The notes beneath the pieces are model-generated. The model saw nothing but the letters and a program-made list of their open reading frames with translations. It did not search any database and was not told the DNA's origin. From contig NZ_CP017174.1 of NCBI RefSeq assembly GCF_006402735.1, forward strand, positions 623,001 to 687,000: 64,000 bases of DNA. The letters run 5' to 3'. The stretch's first letter is position 1. Each line of letters opens with the position of its first letter. Source of the DNA: Myxococcus xanthus (GTDB lineage: Bacteria > Myxococcota > Myxococcia > Myxococcales > Myxococcaceae). Below, piece by piece: positions 9,765 through 17,721 of this stretch. The translations under genes and the position numbers were made by a program.

Positions 9765-10595
9765 ATGCTCAAGTTCCGCTCCGTTGCGCTGGTGGCTGGT
9801 GTGGCCCTTCTCGGTTCCGCGTGCGGTGGCCCGGAGGCCTCCGAGTCCGAGCAGCCGAAGATGACGTGGGAGGAGTTCCGGGCCTCGGTGTACGAGGATC
9901 CCGAGGGCAAGCTGATTTTCGACGGTGACATGGCGCTGGACAGCGAGGAGGAGCTGCGGACCTTCTTCGACAACCACGTCGCGGCGGAGACGGGGACCAG
10001 CCGGGGCGGCCTGGCCGTCTACAACACCAGCCCCACCAAGGCCGTCAGCGGGGACGTGAAGTGGAACGCCACCCAGGCGCGCAACCTCACGTACTGCGTC
10101 AGCAGCACCTTCTCCGGCAACAAGTCGCGTGTGGTGACGGCGATGAACAGCGCCACGGCGGCCTGGGAGGCCACCGCGAACGTCAACTTCACCCACGTGA
10201 CCGCGCAGGACGGGTCCTGCACCGCTTCGAACAACAACGTGCTCTTCGACGTGCGTCCGGTGAACGCGGGCGGCAGCTACCTGGCGCGCGCCTTCTTCCC
10301 GAACTCGGCGCGCTCGGGCCGCAACGTGCTGGTGGACAACTCCGCCTTCGGCAGCATCTCCCCCTGGACGCTGACGGGCATCATGCGTCACGAGCTGGGC
10401 CACGTGCTGGGCTTCCGTCACGAGCACACGCGTTCCTCGGGCAGCGGCTGCTTCGAGGACAACGCGTGGCGCGCCCTGACGACGACGTATGACCGCGCGT
10501 CCGTCATGCACTACCCGCAGTGCGCTGGCACCCAGACGGGTGACCTGGTGCTCACCACCCTGGACAAGCAGGGCGCTCGCGCGCTGTACCCGTAG
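9765..10595 (+). CDS. secreted M57-family (HEIGH-type) metallopeptidase lipoprotein
   Basis: A 276-residue zinc peptidase of the metzincin type. The signal peptide MLKFRSVALVAGVALLGSAC ends in a lipobox-like Cys, predicting an outer lipoprotein. The zinc motif is HELGHVLGFRH (His209, His213, His219, catalytic Glu210), and the Met-turn SVMHYP lies at 246-251 (Met248). This matches Pfam's dual-action HEIGH peptidase family M57, common in myxobacteria. Residues 25-100 form a probable propeptide. The start ATG has GAGG 11 bases upstream and gives the signal peptide; the upstream in-frame start does not. It is probably an extracellular protease used in feeding or predation (inferred). Confidence 0.9.
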   Translation: MLKFRSVALVAGVALLGSACGGPEASESEQPKMTWEEFRASVYEDPEGKLIFDGDMALDSEEELRTFFDNHVAAETGTSRGGLAVYNTSPTKAVSGDVKWNATQARNLTYCVSSTFSGNKSRVVTAMNSATAAWEATANVNFTHVTAQDGSCTASNNNVLFDVRPVNAGGSYLARAFFPNSARSGRNVLVDNSAFGSISPWTLTGIMRHELGHVLGFRHEHTRSSGSGCFEDNAWRALTTTYDRASVMHYPQCAGTQTGDLVLTTLDKQGARALYP

Positions 10596-10617
10596 TCCCA
10601 CGATGCGGGACCGCCGC

Positions 10618-10690
10618 CCTGGCCGCGCCGTGAGGCCCGGCCAGGAAGGGCGCGCTGGCTGGAGGGCACCCCTTGCTCGGGCGGGTGCCT
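10618..10690. terminator. pair of hairpins between convergent genes
   Basis: CCTGGCCG (10618-10625) pairs with CGGCCAGG (10638-10645). GGCACCC (10665-10671) pairs with GGGTGCC (10683-10689). They lie between the M57 gene and the convergent DUF5335 gene and could stop transcription from both sides. Confidence 0.5.
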
Positions 10691-10723
10691 TCCGGCCTCA
10701 TCGCGTTCGCGCGCTGCCCGCCG

Positions 10724-11104
10724 TCAGGACGGCGCGCCGACGCCCAGCTCCTCGGTCGCGTGGGGCGACTCGAAGAAGATGAGCGTCTTCACGTGGTCCG
10801 CGTCCTCGATGTCCAGGCACTCCAATTCGCCGCTCTCGCTCTCATCCGCGTAGATGTGGTCGGGCTTGAGGATGCGGTGGGTGACCTCTCCGCCCGGCCG
10901 ACCGACGATGATTTCCACGGAGCCCTTGTCGCTCCCCTTCGGTTCAAGGGCGATTTCGACCAGCGGCAGCCTGCCGGCGAGCGGCTGGTCGCCGAAGTCG
11001 GCGCTCTCCGTCTCGATGCGCACCCAGTGGTCGCGCTCCAGGTTGCTCAGCAAGGCGAGGTAGTCCCCCCAGCCTTCCCTGGGTATCTCCCGAGTGTGAT
11101 GCAT
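10724..11104 (-). CDS. DUF5335 family protein
   Basis: A 126-residue soluble protein with an N-terminus (HTREIPREGW) and overall pattern typical of DUF5335, a small family of unknown function. The ATG at 11104 follows GGAGGG by eight bases on the reverse strand. The upstream in-frame extension of 28 residues is Arg/Pro-rich and is rejected. It is acidic toward the C-terminus (ADESESGELECLDIEDADH). Nothing in the sequence indicates a reaction. It lies downstream of the ClpX-like gene on the same strand, with a 108-base gap. Confidence 0.75.
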   Translation of the reverse strand: MHHTREIPREGWGDYLALLSNLERDHWVRIETESADFGDQPLAGRLPLVEIALEPKGSDKGSVEIIVGRPGGEVTHRILKPDHIYADESESGELECLDIEDADHVKTLIFFESPHATEELGVGAPS

Positions 11105-11212
11105 GTGTCTGCCCTCCGGATTCCGTTGCTCAGCAAAACCGTAAGGCTTGTGAGTGCGGGGTGTGGAACGGGCCTGCTCCCCTGGCACGTCAGCTGGCCG
11201 GAAGGCGCGCGG

Positions 11213-12358
11213 CTACACCCGCCGCGCCTGGACCTCGCCGGCCTCCAGCGTCAGCCGGAGCGTGCCGTCGTTTCCACGGTGGCCAAAGTGCTCGTAGGCG
11301 GCCCGCTCCAGCAAGGGGGCGAGCGTCGTGCGCAGCCCTCGCGCGCCCGTCTCCCGCTTGAGCGCGCGGGCGACCACGAACTCCCGCACCTCGGTGTCCA
11401 CCTGCAGGCGCAGCCCTTCCTGCTCGAACTCGCGCTCGTAGGCACGCAGCACGTTGTGCTGGAGGATGTCGCCCAGGGTGCCCGCGTCCAGGGGCGAGAA
11501 GGAGACCAGCCGGTTGAAGCGGCCAATGAGCTCCGGGATGAAGCCGTAGCGCGCGAAGGCGGTGGTCTGTTCCAACTGCTCCTCCGTCACCCGCGTGGCG
11601 ATGCTCTCCGCCCGCGCCGGGAGCGGTTCGCGGCCGAAGCCCAGGTGTTCGCTCCGGGCCAGCCCATCCGCGGTGGCGCCCAGGCCACTGAAGGCGCCGC
11701 ACGCGATGAAGGTGACGCAGGCCAGCTCCATGGTGTCGGGCCGCTGGCGGCTGGTGAAGCCGAAGTCGGGCGGGAAGTCCGCGCTGGGGGCGGACAGCAT
11801 GTGCAGCAGGCTGCGCTGCACGCCGAAGCCGCTGACGTCCTTCGTGGTCTGCTGGCCGGCGAAGCGGCTGTCGGAGCGGCTGGTGGCGAGCTTGTCGAAC
11901 TCGTCCATGCACACCACGCCGCAGCCGGCCCAGGCCGCGTCCCGGTCCGCGGCTTCGTACAGGCGCGACAGCAGCGTGCTCACGTCGTCGCCCACGTAGC
12001 CCGTTTCGGAGAACTGCGTGGCGTCCGCCAGCACGGTGGGCACGGCGAGGATTTCGCGGAACAGCAGCTCCACGAGGAACGTCTTCCCCGAGCCGGTGGG
12101 CCCCAGGAAGAGGCAGTTCTCCCGCATGCCCGGTTCGGGGGCGAGCCCCTCCAGGAACAGGTGGCGGATGCGGCGCAGGTGCCGGTACGCCAGCACGGAT
12201 GCCGCGCGGCGCGCCTCCGGCTGCCCCCGGTAGCCCAGGTCCGACAACCGCTCGTCGATTTCGCGGGGGGAGAGGACCTCAATGGCGGCGACGCGCGCGC
12301 GCACGTCCTCGTCAGGCGATTCGGGCAGCGGCTCCAGGCCAGGGTGGGGGATGCTCAT
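11213..12358 (-). CDS. ClpX-like AAA+ unfoldase without the zinc-binding domain
   Basis: A 381-residue AAA+ ATPase close to the ClpX core. It has Walker A GPTGSGKT near residue 85, the pore loop ETGYVGDDV, a Walker B region CMDEFDKLA, and the sensor region IPELIGRFN. The ClpX C-terminal small domain follows (ALKRETGARGLRT). It lacks the N-terminal zinc-binding domain that ClpX uses to dimerise and select substrates. It keeps HLGFGRE at the position of the IGF loop that docks ClpP. The ATG at 12358 with GGAG upstream was chosen over a TTG at 12373. It is probably a second, specialised unfoldase able to work with ClpP; the partner is inferred, not seen. Confidence 0.85.
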   Translation of the reverse strand: MSIPHPGLEPLPESPDEDVRARVAAIEVLSPREIDERLSDLGYRGQPEARRAASVLAYRHLRRIRHLFLEGLAPEPGMRENCLFLGPTGSGKTFLVELLFREILAVPTVLADATQFSETGYVGDDVSTLLSRLYEAADRDAAWAGCGVVCMDEFDKLATSRSDSRFAGQQTTKDVSGFGVQRSLLHMLSAPSADFPPDFGFTSRQRPDTMELACVTFIACGAFSGLGATADGLARSEHLGFGREPLPARAESIATRVTEEQLEQTTAFARYGFIPELIGRFNRLVSFSPLDAGTLGDILQHNVLRAYEREFEQEGLRLQVDTEVREFVVARALKRETGARGLRTTLAPLLERAAYEHFGHRGNDGTLRLTLEAGEVQARRV

Positions 12359-12612
12359 TCCAGGGGACTCCAATCAGGGGCGGGTGGCCGCCGGAGGGCG
12401 CATCATCCTGGCGGGGCGCGGGGCCGACAAGGCGGGCCGCGCGCCTGCTCACGGCCGTCTTCCAGCCCGGGGTGTCGTCACGAACACCGTCGGGCGGTTC
12501 CCATTCCTTCCGGGCGCCATGCCTACCCGTGAACATCCGCCGCGCGGCGGGCGCGTCCGGCCGCACGGAGTGCTCCTCAAGGGCAGGGGTGACGCATTAC
12601 AGGGTCACGCCC

Positions 12613-14472
12613 ATGGGTCCAGCGGATGAGTCTCGGGCAGCGCGGTCGAAGGCCCCTCTCTTGGGGGCGTGGGTGGAGGCGGACGGGCGGGTGCGGTGGC
12701 GTGTCTGGGCGCCCGGCCACCAGCGCGTGGAGGTGGTGCTGCACGACGCGCAAGGCAATCCCGGCCGCGTCTTGCCGATGGCGCAGGAGCCCGGCGACTG
12801 CTTCGGCGCGGTGCTGGAAGGGCAGGGCGCGGGGCTTCGCTACAAACTGCGCGTGGACGGCGAAGGCCCCTTCCCAGACCCGTGGTCGCGTTCGCAGCCC
12901 CAGGGCGTGCATGGGCCGTCCGAAGTGGTGGTGCCCGACTTCGCCTGGACGGATGCGGGCTGGAAGGGCGTGGCGCCGCAGGCGCTGGTCATCTACGAGG
13001 TGCACGTGGGCACGGCCACGCCCGAAGGCACCTTCGAGTCGCTCATCCCGCGTCTGGCCGGCCTCAAGGAGCTGGGCGTCACCGCGCTGGAGCTGATGCC
13101 GGTGGCGTCCTTCCCGGGACGCCGCAACTGGGGCTACGACGGCGTGAGTCTGTTCGCGCCCCTGTGGGCCTACGGCGGTCCGGAGGGGCTGCGCCGGTTG
13201 GTGGACGCCGCGCACGCGCACGGGCTCGCGGTGCTGATGGACGCCGTCTACAACCACTTCGGACCGGATGGGAATTACCTGCGGGTGTATTCGCCGCACT
13301 ACTTCACCGGCCGCCACCACACGCCGTGGGGCGACGCGGTGAACTACGACGGCGAAGGCAGCGCCCACGCGCGAACCCAGGTGCTGGCCAACGTGGAGAT
13401 GTGGATTGCCGACTACCACCTGGACGGCCTGCGCCTGGACGCCGCGCACGCCATCATCGACGACGGCACGCCGCACCTGCTCACCGAAATCGCCGAGCGT
13501 GCGCGGGCCTGCGCGCCGGGCCGGCAGGTGCATGTCATCGCCGAGGACGAGCGCAACGAGCGGCGCCTGATGCGCCCCGCGGCGGAGGGCGGCCTGGGAC
13601 TGGACGGCGTGTGGGCGGATGACTTCCACCACCAGATGCGCCGCGCCTTCGCGGGGGACAGCGAGGGCTACTACCAGGACTACACGGGCAACACGGAGGA
13701 CCTGGCGCGCACGCTGAACCAGGGCTGGTTCTACGAAGGGCAGGTGTCGAAGAACCTGGGCCATGCGCGAGGCACGAAGGCGGATGGGCTGGAGCCCTGG
13801 CGCTTCGTCCACTGCATCCAGAACCATGACCAGGTGGGCAACCGTGCCTTCGGCGAGCGGCTGGGGCACGACGTGAGCCCCGCGGCCTTCCGCGCCATGA
13901 GTGGGCTGCTGCTGCTGTCTCCCTACACGCCCATGCTCTTCATGGGGCAGGAGTGGAACGCCAGCACGCCCTTCCTCTACTTCACCGAGCACAACGCGGA
14001 GCTGGGCAAGCTCGTCACGGAGGGCCGGCGCAAGGAGTTCGCCGGCTTCGCGCGCTTCGCGGGCGCGGAGGTGCCGGACCCGCAGGCGGAGGACACCTTC
14101 ACCCGCTCCCGACTGGACTGGGCGGAGGCGGAGAAACCAGGGCATGCGGGCGTGCGAGCGCTCTACCGGGAGCTGCTCCGTCTGCGCGCTTCTGAGCCCG
14201 CCCTGCGCGAGACGGGGCGGGGCTCCTACGAGGCCCGGGCCCTGGGGCCGGACGCCCTGGTGCTCGAGCGGCGTGGGGGCGGCCAGCGCCTGCGGGTGTT
14301 GCTCAGCCTGCGCGGCGCGCTGGATTATCCGGTGCCCGCCGGCTCGGAGCTGGTGCTGTGGACCGAAGATGCTTGCTTCGGCGGCTCCGAAAAATTGCAG
14401 CCATTGAAGACAGACACCGTGCAGCTGAAGGGTTCGGCTCTGGCTGTGATAAGACTTCCCGCAAAAGACTGA
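12613..14472 (+). CDS. treZ: malto-oligosyltrehalose trehalohydrolase
   Basis: A 619-residue GH13 enzyme that releases trehalose from maltooligosyl-trehalose, the second step of the TreY-TreZ pathway from glycogen or maltodextrin. It has an N-terminal CBM48-like domain (RVRWRVWAPGHQRVEVVLHD) and then the catalytic barrel. The nucleophile Asp276 is in GLRLDAAH, the acid/base Glu311 in VIAEDERN, and the transition-state Asp in IQNHDQVGNR. The ATG at 12613 gives the usual length. TreY, normally adjacent, is not in this window. The gene is divergent from the ClpX-like gene, and the 254 bases between them hold no other gene. Confidence 0.95.
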   Translation: MGPADESRAARSKAPLLGAWVEADGRVRWRVWAPGHQRVEVVLHDAQGNPGRVLPMAQEPGDCFGAVLEGQGAGLRYKLRVDGEGPFPDPWSRSQPQGVHGPSEVVVPDFAWTDAGWKGVAPQALVIYEVHVGTATPEGTFESLIPRLAGLKELGVTALELMPVASFPGRRNWGYDGVSLFAPLWAYGGPEGLRRLVDAAHAHGLAVLMDAVYNHFGPDGNYLRVYSPHYFTGRHHTPWGDAVNYDGEGSAHARTQVLANVEMWIADYHLDGLRLDAAHAIIDDGTPHLLTEIAERARACAPGRQVHVIAEDERNERRLMRPAAEGGLGLDGVWADDFHHQMRRAFAGDSEGYYQDYTGNTEDLARTLNQGWFYEGQVSKNLGHARGTKADGLEPWRFVHCIQNHDQVGNRAFGERLGHDVSPAAFRAMSGLLLLSPYTPMLFMGQEWNASTPFLYFTEHNAELGKLVTEGRRKEFAGFARFAGAEVPDPQAEDTFTRSRLDWAEAEKPGHAGVRALYRELLRLRASEPALRETGRGSYEARALGPDALVLERRGGGQRLRVLLSLRGALDYPVPAGSELVLWTEDACFGGSEKLQPLKTDTVQLKGSALAVIRLPAKD

Positions 14473-14778
14473 GAAACGCGTGATGTTTCATTGCACGTTT
14501 CACTGCAGGGCGAGCGGGCATGGCTGAAAACATGCTCAAGAAATGTCGTGGGAATTCCATATCGACTCAAAGGGTATTTGGGCCCGCAGTCCGTCGTTGA
14601 GTCGGTAACACCTCTGGTCGCTCCTGAAGAAAGCCCCCGCGCGTAGGTGTGGGTGCTTGCTTCCGGGGCGGTCAGGGAATGGAAGTCCACGCGCCGCGGG
14701 GGGAACGCGGCGCTCCGGAGGGGCTCTTGGCCGCTCCGATGTGTCGCGGAAGCTCGCGGCCTCACTTGAGGTAGTCAC
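14473..14778. promoter_or_regulatory. intergenic region with a 12-base tandem repeat
   Basis: This 306-base gap lies between treZ and the discoidin-domain gene. Just after treZ, GTTTCATTGCAC (14485-14496) is followed directly by GTTTCACTGCAG (14497-14508), two copies differing at two bases. The middle (about 14540-14600) is AT-richer and may hold the promoter of the next gene. GAGG at 14768-14771 is the ribosome binding site of that gene. Confidence 0.35.
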
Positions 14779-16125
14779 TTGAATCGACAGCACTCGACTT
14801 CGTCCCGGGGGGGATGGAAGCGCTTCCGTACGTCTGTCACCGCGTTCTCGCTGGCTGTCGGCGCGTTCGCGACGCCCGCGCTGGCCGCTGGAGGCTTCAC
14901 GTCCGCCACCGCCAGTTCCGACGACGGCAACACGCCTGCCATGGCGGTTGACGGCAACAAGGCCACGCGCTGGTCGGCCTCCGGCGCGGGCCAGTGGCTT
15001 CGCGGCGACATGGGGTCGGTGAAGCCGCTGAACGGCCTGGACATCGCCTGGTTCCGTGGCAACGAGCGCATCAACCTCTTCGACATCTCCACGTCGACGG
15101 ACGGGACCACGTTCACCCGCGTCTTCGTGGGCATCTCCTCCGGGAAGACGGCTGACTTCGACCGCGTCACCTTCCCCACGGTGAACGCCCGCTACGTGCG
15201 CGTCACCTTCTACGGCAGCACCCAGACGACCTGGGGCAGCATCACGGACATGGCGGCCCTCTCCGGCGCCACCATCCCGGACCCCGACCCGGACCCGGAG
15301 AATCCGGACCCGGAGAATCCGGACCCCGGCCCGGGCCCCTCGCCCACCCAGGACAAGTTCGGCGTGTCGATGATCTACCCGACCAAGTCGGGCGGCGAGC
15401 AGTGGTTCCTGGCGGACAACGCGACGTCCGACAAGCGCTTTGACCCGCAGAACACCATCAGCCGCAACTCGGACGGCTCCTGGAAGATGAAGAACAGCAA
15501 GGTGCGCATGTCCGTCTTCACTTCAACGGGCTACAGCGCGTCCAAGATTCCGACCTATGACCGTGACGTGCTGGCCAGCCGAGGCTACATGCAGGCGGCG
15601 AACGACTGGCGGAACGTGGAGATGACGGGCTTCATCAAGGTCAACTCCGCGTCCGACAACACGGACAACTTCGCCTGGTACGCGCGTGGCGGAAAGCACA
15701 ACGACAGCCACTCGGGCTGCGAGGGCAGTGCCTACAAGGGCTCGCTGCACTATGACGGCCGGGTCCGCTGGCAGAAGGAGACGTGGCACGTCTCGTACGA
15801 ACAAGCGGCGTACAAGTCCGGCACGTCCGCGCTCCGCGGCCGCTGGGTGGGCTTCAAGTCGGTGATGCGCAACACCAAGGTCAACGGCAAGGACGCCGTG
15901 CGCCTGGAGATGTACCTCAACGAGAACGCCGACAAGGTCACCTGGAAGAAGGTCTACGACATGGTGGACTCGGGTAGCTGGGGTGGCGACGCCAGCCACT
16001 GCGGCGGCGGGGTGAACGCCATGCCCATCAGCTGGGGCGGCCCCATCGCGGTCTTCCGCTGGGACAGCGCCACCGACGTGGACTTCAAGTGGCTGTCCGT
16101 GCGCGAAATCCCCGCGGAGCAGTGA
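14779..16125 (+). CDS. secreted discoidin (F5/8 type C) domain protein
   Basis: A 448-residue exported protein. The signal peptide runs to about residue 37 (TAFSLAVGAFATPALA). A discoidin/CBM32-like domain spans about 38-160 (DDGNTPAMAVDGNKATRWSA is its hallmark) and should bind sugars. A linker of repeated Asp-Pro/Glu-Asn-Pro units covers about 168-188. The C-terminal 260 residues are rich in aromatic residues, Ser, Lys and Asn and look like a beta-sandwich; I do not recognise the family, though a polysaccharide-lyase-like or lectin fold would fit. The start is TTG at 14779, eight bases after GAGG; no ATG would keep the signal peptide. A strong intrinsic terminator follows. Confidence 0.82.
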   Translation: MNRQHSTSSRGGWKRFRTSVTAFSLAVGAFATPALAAGGFTSATASSDDGNTPAMAVDGNKATRWSASGAGQWLRGDMGSVKPLNGLDIAWFRGNERINLFDISTSTDGTTFTRVFVGISSGKTADFDRVTFPTVNARYVRVTFYGSTQTTWGSITDMAALSGATIPDPDPDPENPDPENPDPGPGPSPTQDKFGVSMIYPTKSGGEQWFLADNATSDKRFDPQNTISRNSDGSWKMKNSKVRMSVFTSTGYSASKIPTYDRDVLASRGYMQAANDWRNVEMTGFIKVNSASDNTDNFAWYARGGKHNDSHSGCEGSAYKGSLHYDGRVRWQKETWHVSYEQAAYKSGTSALRGRWVGFKSVMRNTKVNGKDAVRLEMYLNENADKVTWKKVYDMVDSGSWGGDASHCGGGVNAMPISWGGPIAVFRWDSATDVDFKWLSVREIPAEQ

Positions 16126-16143
16126 GCGGCTGACGGCAGTTGG

Positions 16144-16187
16144 CGCCCCGCCCCGGTACTCCCAGGAGTGCCGGGGTGGGGCGTTTT
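16144..16187 (+). terminator. intrinsic terminator of the discoidin-domain gene
   Basis: A long hairpin with arms 16144-16162 and 16165-16183 pairs CGCCCCGCCCCGG with CCGGGGTGGGGCG and closes through CTCC/GGAG. Four T residues follow at 16184-16187. This is the clearest rho-independent terminator in the window. Confidence 0.88.
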
Positions 16188-16284
16188 CAGCGCATCCGAT
16201 GGGGGCCATCAACGCCGTCCGGCCTCCTGGTGGATTCCCCCTGTGGACGGGGGCCCCTCTCCCGTGTTCTGGATTCGGCCCGAC

Positions 16285-17721
16285 ATGGCCATGAACGTCC
16301 AGACCGCCACCGACACGTCCGACCGCATCTGGGAGCAGGAAATCCTCCCCGCGCTCGAGCGCTACATCCGCATCCCCAACAAGTCGCCCGCTTTCGACCC
16401 GGACTGGGTCCGCTCCGGCCACATGGAGGCCGCCGTTCAGCTCGTCGCGGACTGGTGCCTCGCGCAGGCCCAGCACCTGCCCGGCCTGGTGCTGGAGGTG
16501 GTGCGCCTCAAGGACGAGAAGGGCCGCGAGCGCACGCCGGTCATCTACATGGAGGTGCCCGGGACGAAGGGCGACGACACCGTCCTCTTGTACGGCCACC
16601 TGGACAAGCAGCCGGAGATGACGGGCTGGCGCGAGGGCCTGACGCCGTGGACGCCGGTGCGCGAGGGCGACAAGCTCTACGGGCGCGGCGGCGCGGATGA
16701 CGGCTACTCCGCCTTCGCGTCGCTCACCGCCATTCGCCTGCTTCGCGAGCAGGGCCTGCCGCACGCGCGCTGCGTGGTGCTCATCGAGGCGTGCGAGGAG
16801 AGCGGCAGCTACGACTTGCCGGCCTACATCGAGGCGCTGGCGCCGCGCATCGGCAAGCCGTCGCTGGTGGTGTGTCTGGATTCCGGCTGCGCCAACTACG
16901 AGCAGCTGTGGATGACCACGTCGCTGCGCGGCATGGTGGCCGGCAACCTGCGGGTGGACGTGCTCACGGAGGGCGTGCACTCCGGGGACGCGAGCGGAAT
17001 CGTCCCGTCGTCCTTCCGCGTGCTGCGGCAGGTGCTGTCGCGCGTGGAGGAGGAGGGCACGGGCAAGGTGCTGGTGGAGGCCCTGCACACGCAGATTCCG
17101 GAGGCGCGGCGCGACCAGGCCCGCGCGGCGGCCAAGGTGCTGGGCGAGGAGGTCTTCACCAAGTTCCCCTGGGTGCCCGGCATCCGCCCCGTGTCGGACG
17201 ACGGCGCGGAGCTGGTGCTCAACCGGACGTGGCGCCCGGCGCTGTCCGTGACGGGCGTGGACGGCATGCCGGCGCTCAACAGCGCGGGCAACGTGCTGCG
17301 GCCCTTCACCACGGTGAAGCTGTCCATGCGCATCCCGCCGCGCGTGGACCCCAAGGCGGCCATGGAGGCGCTGACGCAGGCGCTGGTGAAGGACCCGCCG
17401 TACGGCGCGACGGTGACGTTCGAGGGTGAGAAGTCCAGCACCGGCTGGGACGCGCCGCCGCTGGCCTCCTGGCTGTCGAACGCGGTGGAGTCCGCGTCCG
17501 CCACCTACTTCGGCCGGCCGGCCATGGCCATGGGTGAGGGCGGCACCATCCCCTTCATGGGCATGCTGGGCGAGCGCTTCCCGGAGGCGCAGTTCCTCAT
17601 CACCGGCCTGCTGGGCCCGGGCAGCAACGCCCACGGCCCCAACGAGTTCCTCCACATCCCCACGGGCAAGAAGCTCACCTGCTGCGTGGCCAGCGTTATC
17701 GCCGACCACTTCAAGCGGTAG
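16285..17721 (+). CDS. M20 family metallopeptidase (dipeptidase-like)
   Basis: A 478-residue cytoplasmic zinc peptidase. The metal motifs are YGHLDKQPEM (His105, Asp107), GRGGADDGYS, the catalytic EACEESGS, and LDSG further on. The insert after EGVHSGDASG is the dimerisation domain. It matches the CNDP-like dipeptidases of the ArgE/DapE/ACY1 family, which cut dipeptides or deacetylate amino acids. The ATG at 16285 was chosen because homology starts soon after; the ribosome binding site is weak. Its end overlaps the convergent LanM-like gene by 11 bases. A role in maturing the neighbouring peptide is possible but not supported by orientation. Confidence 0.88.
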   Translation: MAMNVQTATDTSDRIWEQEILPALERYIRIPNKSPAFDPDWVRSGHMEAAVQLVADWCLAQAQHLPGLVLEVVRLKDEKGRERTPVIYMEVPGTKGDDTVLLYGHLDKQPEMTGWREGLTPWTPVREGDKLYGRGGADDGYSAFASLTAIRLLREQGLPHARCVVLIEACEESGSYDLPAYIEALAPRIGKPSLVVCLDSGCANYEQLWMTTSLRGMVAGNLRVDVLTEGVHSGDASGIVPSSFRVLRQVLSRVEEEGTGKVLVEALHTQIPEARRDQARAAAKVLGEEVFTKFPWVPGIRPVSDDGAELVLNRTWRPALSVTGVDGMPALNSAGNVLRPFTTVKLSMRIPPRVDPKAAMEALTQALVKDPPYGATVTFEGEKSSTGWDAPPLASWLSNAVESASATYFGRPAMAMGEGGTIPFMGMLGERFPEAQFLITGLLGPGSNAHGPNEFLHIPTGKKLTCCVASVIADHFKR

